NCBI GenBank assembly: GCA_914767715.1
Contig: OU612070.1
Coordinates: forward strand, 28,136,025 to 28,200,024
Source of the DNA: Membranipora membranacea
Lineage: Eukaryota; Bryozoa; Gymnolaemata; Cheilostomatida; Membraniporidae
Length of the DNA: 64,000 nucleotides
Direction: 5' to 3'
How positions within the stretch are numbered: position 1 is the stretch's first letter; the number at the start of each line of letters is the position of its first letter. Below the pieces are notes generated by a model. The model saw only the letters and a program-made list of their open reading frames with translations. It ran no database searches and had not been told where the DNA came from. The position numbers and the translations under genes were made by a program. This document shows, in pieces, positions 49,485-61,300 of the stretch.

Positions 49485-50830
49485 GAGATGAGTTTGGATA
49501 ATCATTATTAACTGTGCCCTGGATCTCAACTCTTTTCCTGATATTTGGGAAAAGGCGCAAGTGGTACCGATCCCTAAAAACAAAACACCATCTACATACA
49601 AGGATTACCGGCCTATCAGCAACAGAAACTCAGTACCACCGATGCAATACTGCAGTTGATAGATGACTGGACATCTGTTCTGGACTCAAATACTAATGTG
49701 AAACTAATACAAAATGCTTGCCTTGATTTTTCCAAAGCCTTCGATAGGATGCAGCGCCCCATACTGATATATAAAATGAATCATCTTGGTTTTAACGCTA
49801 ATGTCATTGCCTTAGTAGAAAGTTTTTTGGAGTCAAGACAACAATGTGTAAAATACTGTGATAATTTTTCTGACTACAAACCCATTCAAGTAGGTGCCCC
49901 TCAAGGAACCAAACTGGGCCCCATCCTTTGGCTAATATATGTTGATGACTTAAAATCTTTTGATTATGATACAAAATGTATCAAATATGCTGATGATACA
50001 ACATTTTATAAGCCTATCGTTGATCCATCCACTGAGAACATATCTGATGCAATACTGTTGGCAAACACCTGGTCTGAGCAAAACAACATGATTTTGAATT
50101 CCAGCAAAACAGTGATACTGAATGTAGCTTTTACAAACAAACCTGCTATGCACCTTGGTATCACCTATGGAGATGATAATCTCTTTATCTCTCCCTCTGC
50201 GCATACCAAGTTTTTAGGCGTATTTATAGACAACAAACTAACTTTCAGTAATCATGTTGACTATATTATATCTAAATGCTCTCAACGATTATACTTGATG
50301 AGACTGCTGAAACGCATGGGCATGGATAGTGATGGCCTGAGGACCTTCTATATAGCTAACATAAAGTCTATATTCTCCTACGCCTGCCCTGCACGGTATA
50401 ATCTACTATCAGACACCGATAAGACACGACTCGAGAGGATCCAGCGCTCTGCTACTCGGATTGTGCTGCCATTCTCTGACAACTACGAGCAGAGGCTGGA
50501 CCATCTAGCACTGCCACCCATCACAACATTCCTGCACACCACTTGCAGTGACCATTTCACTAGAATAGCTGACAATGATAATCACCCCTTGAACTCTCGT
50601 ATAAAATTAAATACAAACAGAACATCTGCTCGTAGAGCAAAAATAAATAAATATAGGCCATCCAAGTGTAGAACAACCAAAAGACAAAATACCTTTTTTG
50701 AATTTTATATGCGAATCAGACTCCTTTTATTTTTATTTTTCCATGTATGTGCCGTACATTCGATGCTATCAACCTATCACAGGATGGATATTAGAATTTA
50801 GGCAATAAACAAACTTCAAACTTCAATCCG
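49485..50830 (+). mobile_element. 5'-truncated LINE fragment
   Basis: Starts in the region just before the reverse transcriptase (SFPDIWEKAQVVPIPKNKT, then YKDYRPIS) and runs to a 3' tail with AATAAACAAACTTCAAACTTCAA repeats. It is inserted between Reeler 3 and Reeler 4, opposite in orientation to them. Endonuclease and ORF1 are missing. Confidence 0.85.
49656..50801 (+). pseudogene. LINE reverse transcriptase remnant with long open frame
   Basis: The reverse transcriptase shows LDFSKAFDRM, VGAPQGTKLGPILWLIYVDDL, catalytic Y-A-D-D (CIKYADDTTFYK) and FLGVFIDNKLTF, followed by a C-terminal region with RLERIQRSATRIVLP. A deletion or frameshift near 49620 joins YRPIS to STTDAILQL and removes the intervening palm residues. 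From 49656 on the frame is open for 381 codons, so the insertion is fairly young. Jockey/CR1-like by motif; it is a different family from the LINE at 21.4-25.9 kb. Confidence 0.82.
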
Positions 50831-51318
50831 TTGTTTTGAGCAACTTATTTCGCAACATTTTCTTTATTGCAGTATATTTACATGAAACTGGTTCGTCTAT
50901 TTCTGCTATAGAGTGTAAAACTTTATGAAAACTCCTACAGAGAAAACAGATGAAGAGCAGTTCAGACCACCCACTTTTTGGACACGTATATATAAATTCA
51001 TCCTAATGAATTATTTTGCATGCTTCAACAATTACAGTCATTTTTTGGCTTGAATACAGTTGGTGCCATATCACTCAAGCAAATATGATGCAAATCTGAT
51101 ATGTCTCATTGTGGCCCCATTGTGGCTCTATTTATCACAGTTAATAATTTTCTGAGGTGAATTTGAGGAAATTGTCTGTAAAAAAATTACTAACATAATA
51201 GTGATACCATTCAAATCACCATGTATGAAACATCAATTATAGTCATATCTTTTGTATGCAGCTTCTAAAATTAAGAAAATAAAACTGCATAATAAAGTGA
51301 TACACATAAAAAATGTAC
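50831..51318. other. intergenic region
   Basis: AT-rich DNA between the LINE tail and the stop of Reeler 4. Nothing recognised. Confidence 0.5.
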
Positions 51319-53041
51319 TTAAGGGAGTGCGCACTCTCCAAAAGAGCTGCAAGTACAGGGTTCAGCTACGAATATGGTAGTAGGCGGACAGTTAAATGTG
51401 TATGATCGCCCATTGGCGATCTGTTTAAACTGACTGCACCCACTTCCTTCAACTATTTCATATGTGTTTCCATACTGAGAACAGGAAGTTGCTCCAGAGG
51501 AGGCCTGCTGGGTGGTCTGGGCAGCTGTGGATGTCTGTTGATTGCCATTGTTTTGTGCAGTGGTAGTGCCCTGATTGGCTATATCTGGACCAGCCATCAT
51601 TCTAGTAGTAATTGCTGCAGTGCTTGAATCTGCAGCGGTAGTTGTTGGAGCAATAGTTGATGGAGCAGTAGTTGTTGGAACGAGGCGAGTTCTAACTGAT
51701 GCAGCTGATGTTGTAGACCCTGTTGTTACTGGAACAGCTGTAGTTGGGTCTGTGCTAGCTGCTGTTGCTGGGTCTGTACTAGCTGCCGTTGGTGGATTTG
51801 TGCTAGCTGCAGTTGCTGGGTCTGTACTAGCTGCCGTTGGTGGCTCTGTGCTAGCTGCAGTTGTTGTATCAAAATTAACTAAGTCCTCACTTCTTGATAA
51901 GTAATACAAGTCACAATCAACCCAAAAATCATCTGCTGTTCCCACTGAAGCTCTGTAACAGATAAGATTAGATAAGATTTTAATTATATTTATTATAAAT
52001 TCAGGTGTCTGATAGCAATGACCGTGGGAGTAATCAGCAGGTTCTAGGAATGCAAAAAGCTTTGATACTCTGAGGGTGGGATGGCAGTGCTACTAACAAT
52101 TTTACATTTGTAGGTCTATCAGACCACACACCTGACAATTACATCCTCAGTATCAAGGTCCTCAGGGGCCATCCATGAAAACTCCACTTCTGTTTTGTTT
52201 GATGTATCAGCATTCATCATACTTGTTGTTCCACAGGTGACCATGGATACATTGTTGTCGTCAGGCCCTGAGCTCATCTCTCCGATAAGAGAACTTCCGT
52301 GTTGAATGGAGACCAGAAATAGCGAAAAAGGAATCTCGCTCTCTCCTCCCACTACTTGTACTATAAATAGATTGATAGTATGATAATTCACAAAGGAAAA
52401 GAAGTCAAAGTTAGTCATAGGCCAAGAAGGTGTGTCTTGTGAGAATCAATCATAAAATGTGTCAACGGAGATTTCTCTAGCAGATCAGATACATACGTCA
52501 TAATTGCATCACAATATCAGATGGGTCCTGAAATCCTAATTAATTATGTGGAAAACCACTAGCACAGCAAATGTTGATTGCAAAAGGAAGCCTGTTGCAC
52601 TGAAAAACATATCCCTCACCATTGGTAGAGGAAGTGGGAGAGGGGTTTACAGTAAACAGCTCTTGGAAAGCACCAGTTCCTAAGATTGATGCTCAAAATT
52701 TTTATTGGTCATTGTTTTTGCTTTTTGGCAGGTGTTTGGAGATTAAATGCAAAATGGACAGAAAACATGAGTTTGCAGATTTGTTAATAAGATAAGGTAA
52801 GATTTACAGCCTTGGAGATCAATAAATAGAAATGCTTACTCATGATTCTCTCTCCTGGTGTCCATCGCTCAGCGTTCACTATGTAAGGGCACCTGTCATC
52901 ATCGTGGAGCGATCCGGCAGTCTCGTCGAAGTCCGGTACGATTCTCGAAGCGCAGTGTTCATTCTGAGCTTTGGCGGCATCAAAATTCAGCAAGCAGAGT
53001 AGATTAAACACAACGACCTTCTTCAAAATTACACTCTCCAT
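51319..53041 (-). CDS. divergent secreted Reeler-like protein with Ala/Thr tail and six-Cys C-terminus (Reeler 4)
   Basis: Exons 53041-52840 (202 nt), 52360-52132 (229 nt) and 51952-51319 (634 nt), with the same phases (1, 2) as the other three; 354 residues. A signal peptide occupies residues 1-25 (hydrophobic VVVFNLLCLLNF). The Reeler domain is divergent: the GAP and PGHG motifs and the T-H motif are lost, and the middle exon is 33 bp shorter. The four cysteines remain (EHCAS, DRCPY, VTCGT, WVDCD), as do the WTPGE and EFSWMAPED motifs. The tail has PATAASTD/PPTAASTN repeats and PTTTAP runs, then a Gln/Asn-rich linker. It ends C-x14-C-x15-C-x10-C-x-C-x5-C, matching Reeler 3. Likely the oldest duplicate. 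Role as for the paralogues, inferred. Confidence 0.82.
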
Positions 53042-55302
53042 GTTATCTCGATGAATTATCCTGGCTTAGTGAATGACCATGAAAAACAAAGTATTATGGC
53101 ACAGCTCAAAGCTATTTCATTCCTTCAGTATTTCATAAGAACATTTTTGATGGGATGATTAAAGGCTATGCATCATTTGTTTCCTTATACATCCGAGAAC
53201 GGCTGAGCACGGTGACAGTAAATCTTACACTTACAGGGTGGTAGAAAATTACGGGGCATTTAACAAGTGTATCATCATCCCCAAGGCTTTACAATGTTAC
53301 TAACGTTACTAAGGTAATGCTTATATTTCCATGACTGCATAATTTTCATCAGACTACGAAATTCATTAGCTTGTGACGCAAATTGAGATGAAACCTACTG
53401 AAAAATAATAACGGAATGCTTTTTTTGCCAAACTAAAACTAAAACTTACCACTACAATCAAGGTTGTCGAATAATGAAGTCTCTTGATTATCTTGGAAGA
53501 TGTTGTGTCCTATCGTTTAAGGGTGTATGCATATTTTTAGAATAGTTGATGATTGATTATAAGTACCAGTTGAACTGTACCACGATGTTGTACCGTGACA
53601 CGTGCCAGCATTGTTTTTCAAAACTTAGCCTCATGTACGGTCATAGCAAAGATACTAAAATAAATTGATTAATCATAGGGAGTCTGGCGGTATAATACCT
53701 TCCAAACTTGCCCAGCAACCTAAAGTTCCTGGGCTTTATGATCAAAAATTCAAATTGTGGAATGAGGGTGTGTGTGTGGTAAGATCAAATTTTGACAATT
53801 GACGCTTTATAGATTGCACTGCATAAATGCGACCCTAGTCTCTCTAAATGACAAACTGACAAGTCTCTGTGGTAGTTGAGCTATCTCCTGTCTAATCATC
53901 ATATTACTTGTTAAAGTACCCAGCATAAAAGATCAAAATCTAACAGGCCACCAAGTAAATGAGCAGGGTGTAAAACTTTAGGATGTAACACAACCATTAG
54001 TGCTAATCGTGCTAGACGGATTATAATATAAGATCTTAAAATTGAGCGCAACACTTCCCCTATGAGACCATCAGGTTATAAAATTTTGAACCCTCTTTCA
54101 TCATTTGCTGGTGTAACAGGAAGCAAACAACAATATACAAAGAATTCTATCAAAATTAATTTTCATACAAATTAATCATCTATGTAGCTACCAAGTCTAC
54201 ACATCAATTTTTCTCAATTTTTCTCCATCAACTGCATTCTTTTGCATTAGAACTATATTTCAGCTATATTTGATTATTTTTGTGGCAAATAGTGGCAACA
54301 GTACCGAAACTGCGAGCAGTTTTACAACCACGAGATCACCGAGGCAGGCTTCACCGCTCTGTCAGAGAGAGAGAGAGAGGGGGAGGGGAGGGGGGGGGGG
54401 TGTCATTGATTAGCTGTAACTGCAACTTTAAAAACCTTCCTGAGCTTCTCCTAGGTTTAGGGTCATTTTGAAGTTGAATACTATGTATCTTTTTCTACTC
54501 AGCATGTTTATTAATCAGAAAGGCTGATGGTCAGTTACTTTTGCAGAGCTGAACTCTTAACATGTTGACATTGAAGCTAGAAGTGGATTGAAGTATTGAA
54601 ACAATGTGATATGTTACAAGCACCCAATATATTTACATCGAACAAGACATTCACATCATTATCAACAGTAAAAAAATTTATATCTCATCTCTAGAACAAG
54701 TTATACATTTCTAGATCGCTGTGCCTATACAGGTACGAAAAGCAAAATATTACTCTGAAAATTGTTCACACAGTACATGGTATTCTTCAGGTATACAGCC
54801 TGAGTTATGATCTACAGGTACATAGCCTGCTCCATGAAGCGATCGTGTTGAGTTAGGAAGGATGTTAAATGAATGGAGGCTTTCTAAAAAAGGTTAACAT
54901 TTTCATCCTGTCTATTAGGAAGACTCGTGTGGACTTAAAATAGGAATTAGTTTTACTAGTAGGCAGAAAAATTGAGCAAAAAAAACAAGCTTATACTAGA
55001 ATCCTTTACAGAGCAAATCTAACACTAGGTGAGCCGGAGAGAAATTGGTTAAGATAACAAAAAATAAATAAATAAGAATCTTTTTGGAAATACTTGAGTC
55101 GCCAACAAAAATATCACATAACTCGGTGCGCCACTAACTGGGCAAATATATCAAGAAGTTCTGAGCTCAAAAGATGTGCAAGAAAAATACCCTCAACTTG
55201 TTGTGTAGAGGGCAAACCCACACCCAAGCTGCCTCTATGCTTCATGCCACATCCAACTTTTTACAGATTACAGACTTTTAGCTAGCTAGCTAGCTAGATA
55301 GT
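53042..55302. other. intergenic region
   Basis: AT-rich, with a purine run (GA/GGGGAG) at 54367-54400. Between divergent flanks: promoter of Reeler 4 on the left and the 3' end of the next minus-strand gene on the right. Nothing else recognised. Confidence 0.45.
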
Positions 55303-58300
55303 TCAATGTGATGTTTTACGGTTGATGCCGTCCTTGCTTGGTCTCCTCAGCGATGGTATTGAAGGGATACTATCTCTTTTTTGGGTATCTGCAAAAATAA
55401 ATAAGAACAATAAAGTCAAAAAAAAGAAGAAGCATATTTGACAATGAAACCATATCTATACCTTTACAAGAACATTATTATGGGTATTGAGGTTTTGGAG
55501 ACAACAGAACAGGGCGTGTCAACTACCTTCCCAGTATGCAATTATCGTCTGGAGTTCTCAGTAAGCTCACGTCAATCTCATGTATATATATAATTATATG
55601 TGAAAATAACACCTTTTCGGAAATCAAATCATCTCTAGATATAAATTTGTTTTGGAAATCAATTCATCTTCGAGGAAAATAGTTTCCAGGTTTCAAATTG
55701 CATTGTGGGATACTCATTGACATGTCCTAGTGGTAAGTTGTAGTCTAGTTTATAAATAATACACATTACACACTGAAATCAGAAAAGAGAAATGGTGGTA
55801 TGTCTCAGCCATTGAGAAAACTGGGAAAGCGCAACCACAATAGCGATTGGGAAATTTGAGGATTATTTCTATAAAATACCCTTTGTGTGACTTTAGTAAC
55901 TTATCGTACTTATTATCTACCATAATCAACTCTGATCTCTCCTCGAGGCATCATCTGAGGTCACACATGTCATGTCATTGTGTCAGGGCATCCTCAGATG
56001 ATGTAATTAGAACTAACACGATACAACCCAAGCTATTTTTAACACCATGGAATGGGCTGAGCAAAATAAGATGTTATTAAATGCTAATAAACAGTGATGA
56101 TTAATATTTTTCTCAATAGCCGCTATTATTAGAAGCTGAAGTACTCAATATTCTCCTTGCCTCAAATTTTCGGGTATTTTTATTGATAACCATATTAAAT
56201 TTGGTAGCCTTGTTGATCAATTAGTATCAAGTTGCAACTCTAGGCTTTTTCTGCTATGCCGATGAAGATTTTAGGTATGAACATAGAAGATTTGAAAAAA
56301 TCTTTTTGTTAAAAAAAAGAACTATTTTATGTTATGCCTCTCCCTTTCATGACCCAATTTAACGACCTTCGTACTTAGTCATTTTAATGCTGAGCTTTTT
56401 ATTTTTGATATGACTGTTCGATTCTATCAGTATACTGAATGCAATATGAAATCAATGGTCACAACACCACAACCTATGTTTTGCTATTTATGCACCCAGT
56501 AACCCGCTTCCAAGAAACAAACAAATAAATAAATACTGACCATGACCTGTAAGCTCAGGTCTCCTTCTACCTGCAGAGTTGATAGGAGAGCTAACCCTTC
56601 CCCCAGCACTACGACTACAAACACACAGGAACAGAGATAATAGTAGAGGGGTGTCACTAAAATTAGCACCGGTAGGAAATCAAAACAGTAAATCTCGGAG
56701 GTATAAGCTTACTATAAAGAGGATAAGGAAGGAAAGGAAATAGAATGGTTTGTCCATAAAACAATGGAAGGCCTACTAGTTAAAAGAGATCGTTTGACGC
56801 TATGAGTATTGACGTGTTCTGTAGTTTTATCAGGTTACTACCAAGACACCACAGAGCGTTTCATTTTCACTCTTGTTTGCGTCTTCGAAAAAAAAACATG
56901 GGAAACAGGCCCTGAGGAAAAAAAGAGTGTTACTTTCTATAGTTTGTGGTACAATAAAAATTTTTGAGAATGATCCCGGGATGAAAATAAATTCTAATTG
57001 CGCTTTTCTGACTTGCTCAAATTCAATTAATTGCAAGTCACCTTCACAGTTTAAGTTTCACCTTACCACTTAAGCTCATAAAAAAAATTATAATAATGAT
57101 TTAATGGTGGTGGGTGTTATAGTTTCGAAGCCTTAAAAGAAGAAATTTTTCATAAGCATTGATCATTGTTTCATATCGCAAGAAAACTTGACAGCTTTTG
57201 TGCACTTGATTTGAGTTTTGATACGATGATCAATGCTTATGAAAGGTTTTTACTTTTAAGGCTTCGAAACTATAACACCCACCACCATTAAATCATTATA
57301 ATAATTTTTTTTAGGAGCTGAAGCGGTAAGGTGACGCTAAAACTGTGAAGGTGACTTGCAATTACTTGAATTTTAGCAAGTCAGAAAAGCGCAATTAGAA
57401 TTTATTTTCAACCAGGGATCATTCTCGAAAATCTTTATTGTACCACAAACTATGGAAAGTTGTCGCAACATAACGTTAATGCTTGTGCTAATATGTTGTC
57501 AATCCTTATGAGTAAATGGTCATTTAAATTGAGATCAAGCTTATATTTCTGATTTTATAGCAGATTTGTTGAATTTATGCCTCACCTAATCTAATCTAAA
57601 ATATCTCAATACAGGATCAAACAACCAGACAACATGTTTTAATGGTGACCACATCTCAACCTGTGAATGCTTCACTGAGTGTGGAATTACATATTTTATG
57701 TAACAAATTTATTATATATTTCCTTGTGGCTCAATGTTATTCTACCATAAACCTTTTTGGTCACAGCTTAAACTTGTTGTTGTCATTAAACAGAACAGAT
57801 GCATAAAAGGAATTTAAATGAAAAAAAAGGGAATTTAAACATTAAACTACTATCGGGTAGTACTTTAAAAGACATTTTGTCTGCCGCTGTTAATTTGGAG
57901 CACCGCTGCACAATTGTCAAATATTATGGTGTTATGCTTACCCAGCTCGAGAGGAGCCTGCACTGTTAATACTTCCACTACTGCTGGTAGAATTAGGGCT
58001 GCCGACGTTGCGATTAGATGACGTGATCTTTGCTGCTGCTCTACCTGAAGCTGAACTTGGCCCCTTGGTGTTACCTGAAAGAGAAAAATACCGAGAAATC
58101 ATGGTCAGGAAAATAACAACATTGATGAAGGAGAAGGACGTCCCTGGTACTGCATGCGAGGGTTCAGTCATTAAACCTCCATATGCAAAAAGAGCATAAG
58201 TAACCTCAATATAATACATAAAAACATTTCCACTGACAATCATAAAACAGTGCTTGATGTACAATGAATGAAAATAATTATTTCTTGATAACATCTCTAT

Positions 58301-61300
58301 AACATATGATAACGTCATTCAGATCAGATATTGGAGAATCAGGACATTCTGCTCTTGATTTGAGCAGTAAAAGGCGGTGAATGACCAATTTTGACCCCAT
58401 ACCAAACCATCAGGGATGGATGGCTAAAAAAAACACCAGGTAATGGATTATATACTTGAGTGTAGAGGTAACAAGCCTCTTATATAACCACCTCTTACTC
58501 TTAGACAGTTTTACACCAAGGAGTTCTTGGCGCACGTTTTTTTACGGGTCATGTTTTCTATTATATAGGTGTTTGTTTGAGGGTTATATTAATTAGAGAG
58601 AAAATGACCTGGGAAAAATAAGATGTGTTCTTGACCCCAACTAAAATTGATAAGTGCAGTGATGACAAAGGTTTGGACCAAACAGTCGATTAACTCCAAC
58701 ACCTGATTACGTTAGTGTGGATCAGGATAATCTCAAATAGGGGATCAATGAGGCGGTGCTGGACTTATACAGATTTACTCTGATACAATCTGGTAATTAT
58801 AATACAGATAGGGCACTATAATCCACATGCTGTCTAGGTTTGAGGTTACCATGTTTGTCAAGTGTGTCAATTATTAGAATGTTTGTCAAAACAGCATGAA
58901 TAGATCCTGCTCAAAACATCTCTGGATGTGTAGATTTGCAGAACTGAGATACACTCATCGTTAATATGAAAATGTAAAGCATAACCCTTCCAGGGAGTTG
59001 GTTAACTTTCTAAAGTAACAAGAAGTTGGTTGAGATTGATCGTTGAGACCGTTAGTTGGTCTAGTACATACTTGAGGGGGTTATAGATGTACCGTTGATT
59101 GCCGCAGCGTTTGTAGTTGAGGTCTTCATGCTATGCTGAGAATGCCTTCTTGGTTCTTTTGTACCTGGCGCGGTGGGGATCTTAGATGCTGTAAGACAAA
59201 AAATGACATTAATAGGCAAGCAAGGCGCTATTATACACAGATGTGAACTGCCTGAATAAAATGATCTGGATTCTGCAGGGATGTTAAGCCTATTTTCATT
59301 CTTGTGGACAACCTCTAGTGAGAGGCATTTAATTGTGTCGCTGGTTACCCCCCCCCCCCCCCCAATTTCAGTCTCTTTTATCGCTCAGCTCAGAATAAGA
59401 CAGGAAGAGATGCGCCATCAGTCTGAACGCATGCGATCTGGAGAACGGTGATACGACTTCCACTGTTTGCGTCTCAATCATAGAAAAGAATTACAGATAA
59501 GACCAGAACCATCGTCTTTCTCGACCACCCAGATAAGAAAAGGAAATGATGATTACGAGATGACAACACTAAGATCTCCAGATGCTCAGTAAAATCTCAT
59601 ATCCCGATGATTTATATCGCCGCCGCCGCCTCAGGCCGTGCTCCACAGAGATAGCTCATTAACTTTTATTGTTTAGAAGCATGTCACCATACGCAATCTT
59701 CCTATCTTGTTACACCTTCTATCAGCAAGGTGGGTTGAGGTTTGAGGTTTGAGGTTTTATAACGCAAGAACTGACAAGTGGGAAAATCTCAAAAATTGCC
59801 TACTATCACCTATTAGTACAATCCTCCTATCAATGTTCTTGTTTTGATTGCCCTGTGTGTTAAGAGTACATCACATTGTCCCCACTAAGTAGAAAGGATT
59901 ACTCTCAAACCACCAGGTGTTTCAGCCTTACATAATTATACCAATGACAGGTTTATTGTTTTTTTACACCACCTCATATAACAATAGGGATTATACATGT
60001 AATACAGTGCAGTGTGTAAAAGGTTGCATCAGGACAACTCATAGATATTTATTTGCATCATTATATTATTATAGTTGCACTGGGACAAAGAGGAAGAGCA
60101 AAAAACACTCCCCACCTATGTAACTTCTTTAATCTCACATTTCGTCAAATTAAATCAGGGCAAATAACCTCATGTTGTATCTGATTCTGATATCACAACA
60201 GGATGTGAAGCCCAGGTTCTCCTCCATGAGGGTCACAGTGATTGGGCGTGGGTAGGGCTATTCATAAACACACCGGGAGGGGGGGGGGGGCCTGACATCA
60301 TCAACAGTGACTCTGCTTATATTCATGTTTTGACACAAAATTTAGATGCTTCATTAATTGGGATAAGGGTTACGTTAGTTGTTAATCCATTGCTGAGGAT
60401 TAAGACTTAGCTCCATTAATGGTCTATGGTATAATGCTTCACCAGACTAGAGCTAGGATATTTCAGGTTAAGTGCCTGAAACTTAGCTGTCTCATGTTAA
60501 TGACCGAATGTGGCAGAGAACAAGTTTATTTTCAATTGGCAAAAAGTGAAAGTCTTCAGTGTAAGATTTATGCAGAAACTCAAGGAAGAGCTCTTCTGTT
60601 AACAGCATGCGATTAAAATTAATGTTTTTTCAGATCTTTCTTTATTGTTGGTCATTTTCTCAAGCCTGTGCAGAATTTATTATATTTCCAAACTGCTACC
60701 AAGCTGTTGCTGGACTTATATATCATACGGAGCTGGAGTTATACATTGACTGATCTTTGTTTGTCTGTTTTGTTTCATTCTTAGACATTTGGTATTTTAT
60801 TGTTATGTTACATGGGTTATCAGCTGCCGCAGCGGAGAAGAAAATCAAACCATGAACATCTCAATGAAACAGACAAGCTTAGGATGGTTATGGAATCAAC
60901 GCTACTGAGTAAGATCGTGGCAAAGAACTAAATGCCACTGAATGCTGGTTTCGAAATCTAGAGAAGTGAGAGCGTGGTGATACTGTTATAGTATGATAGG
61001 AGAGTAACCGGATAAGACTGAGTCATGTTTAGTAAACAGCTCTCAAGCTAACACAGGATGGCCCTGTCATAGGATGGAAGTATTGTCATAGCTATAAGGT
61101 CACAAGCATACTTATATGTACATATATATACACTCACAGGACATAACGATTATGAATCATACAGGTGTTCATCACACTGACATTGAGATTACACTATTAA
61201 CATGTGTATCTCTGATCGTTAGAGTCAATTTAGTAGCAGTACCTAACATGTACCCACCCCTAATTAATAAAATTGAACACGGGTCGTCACACCAAATTCT

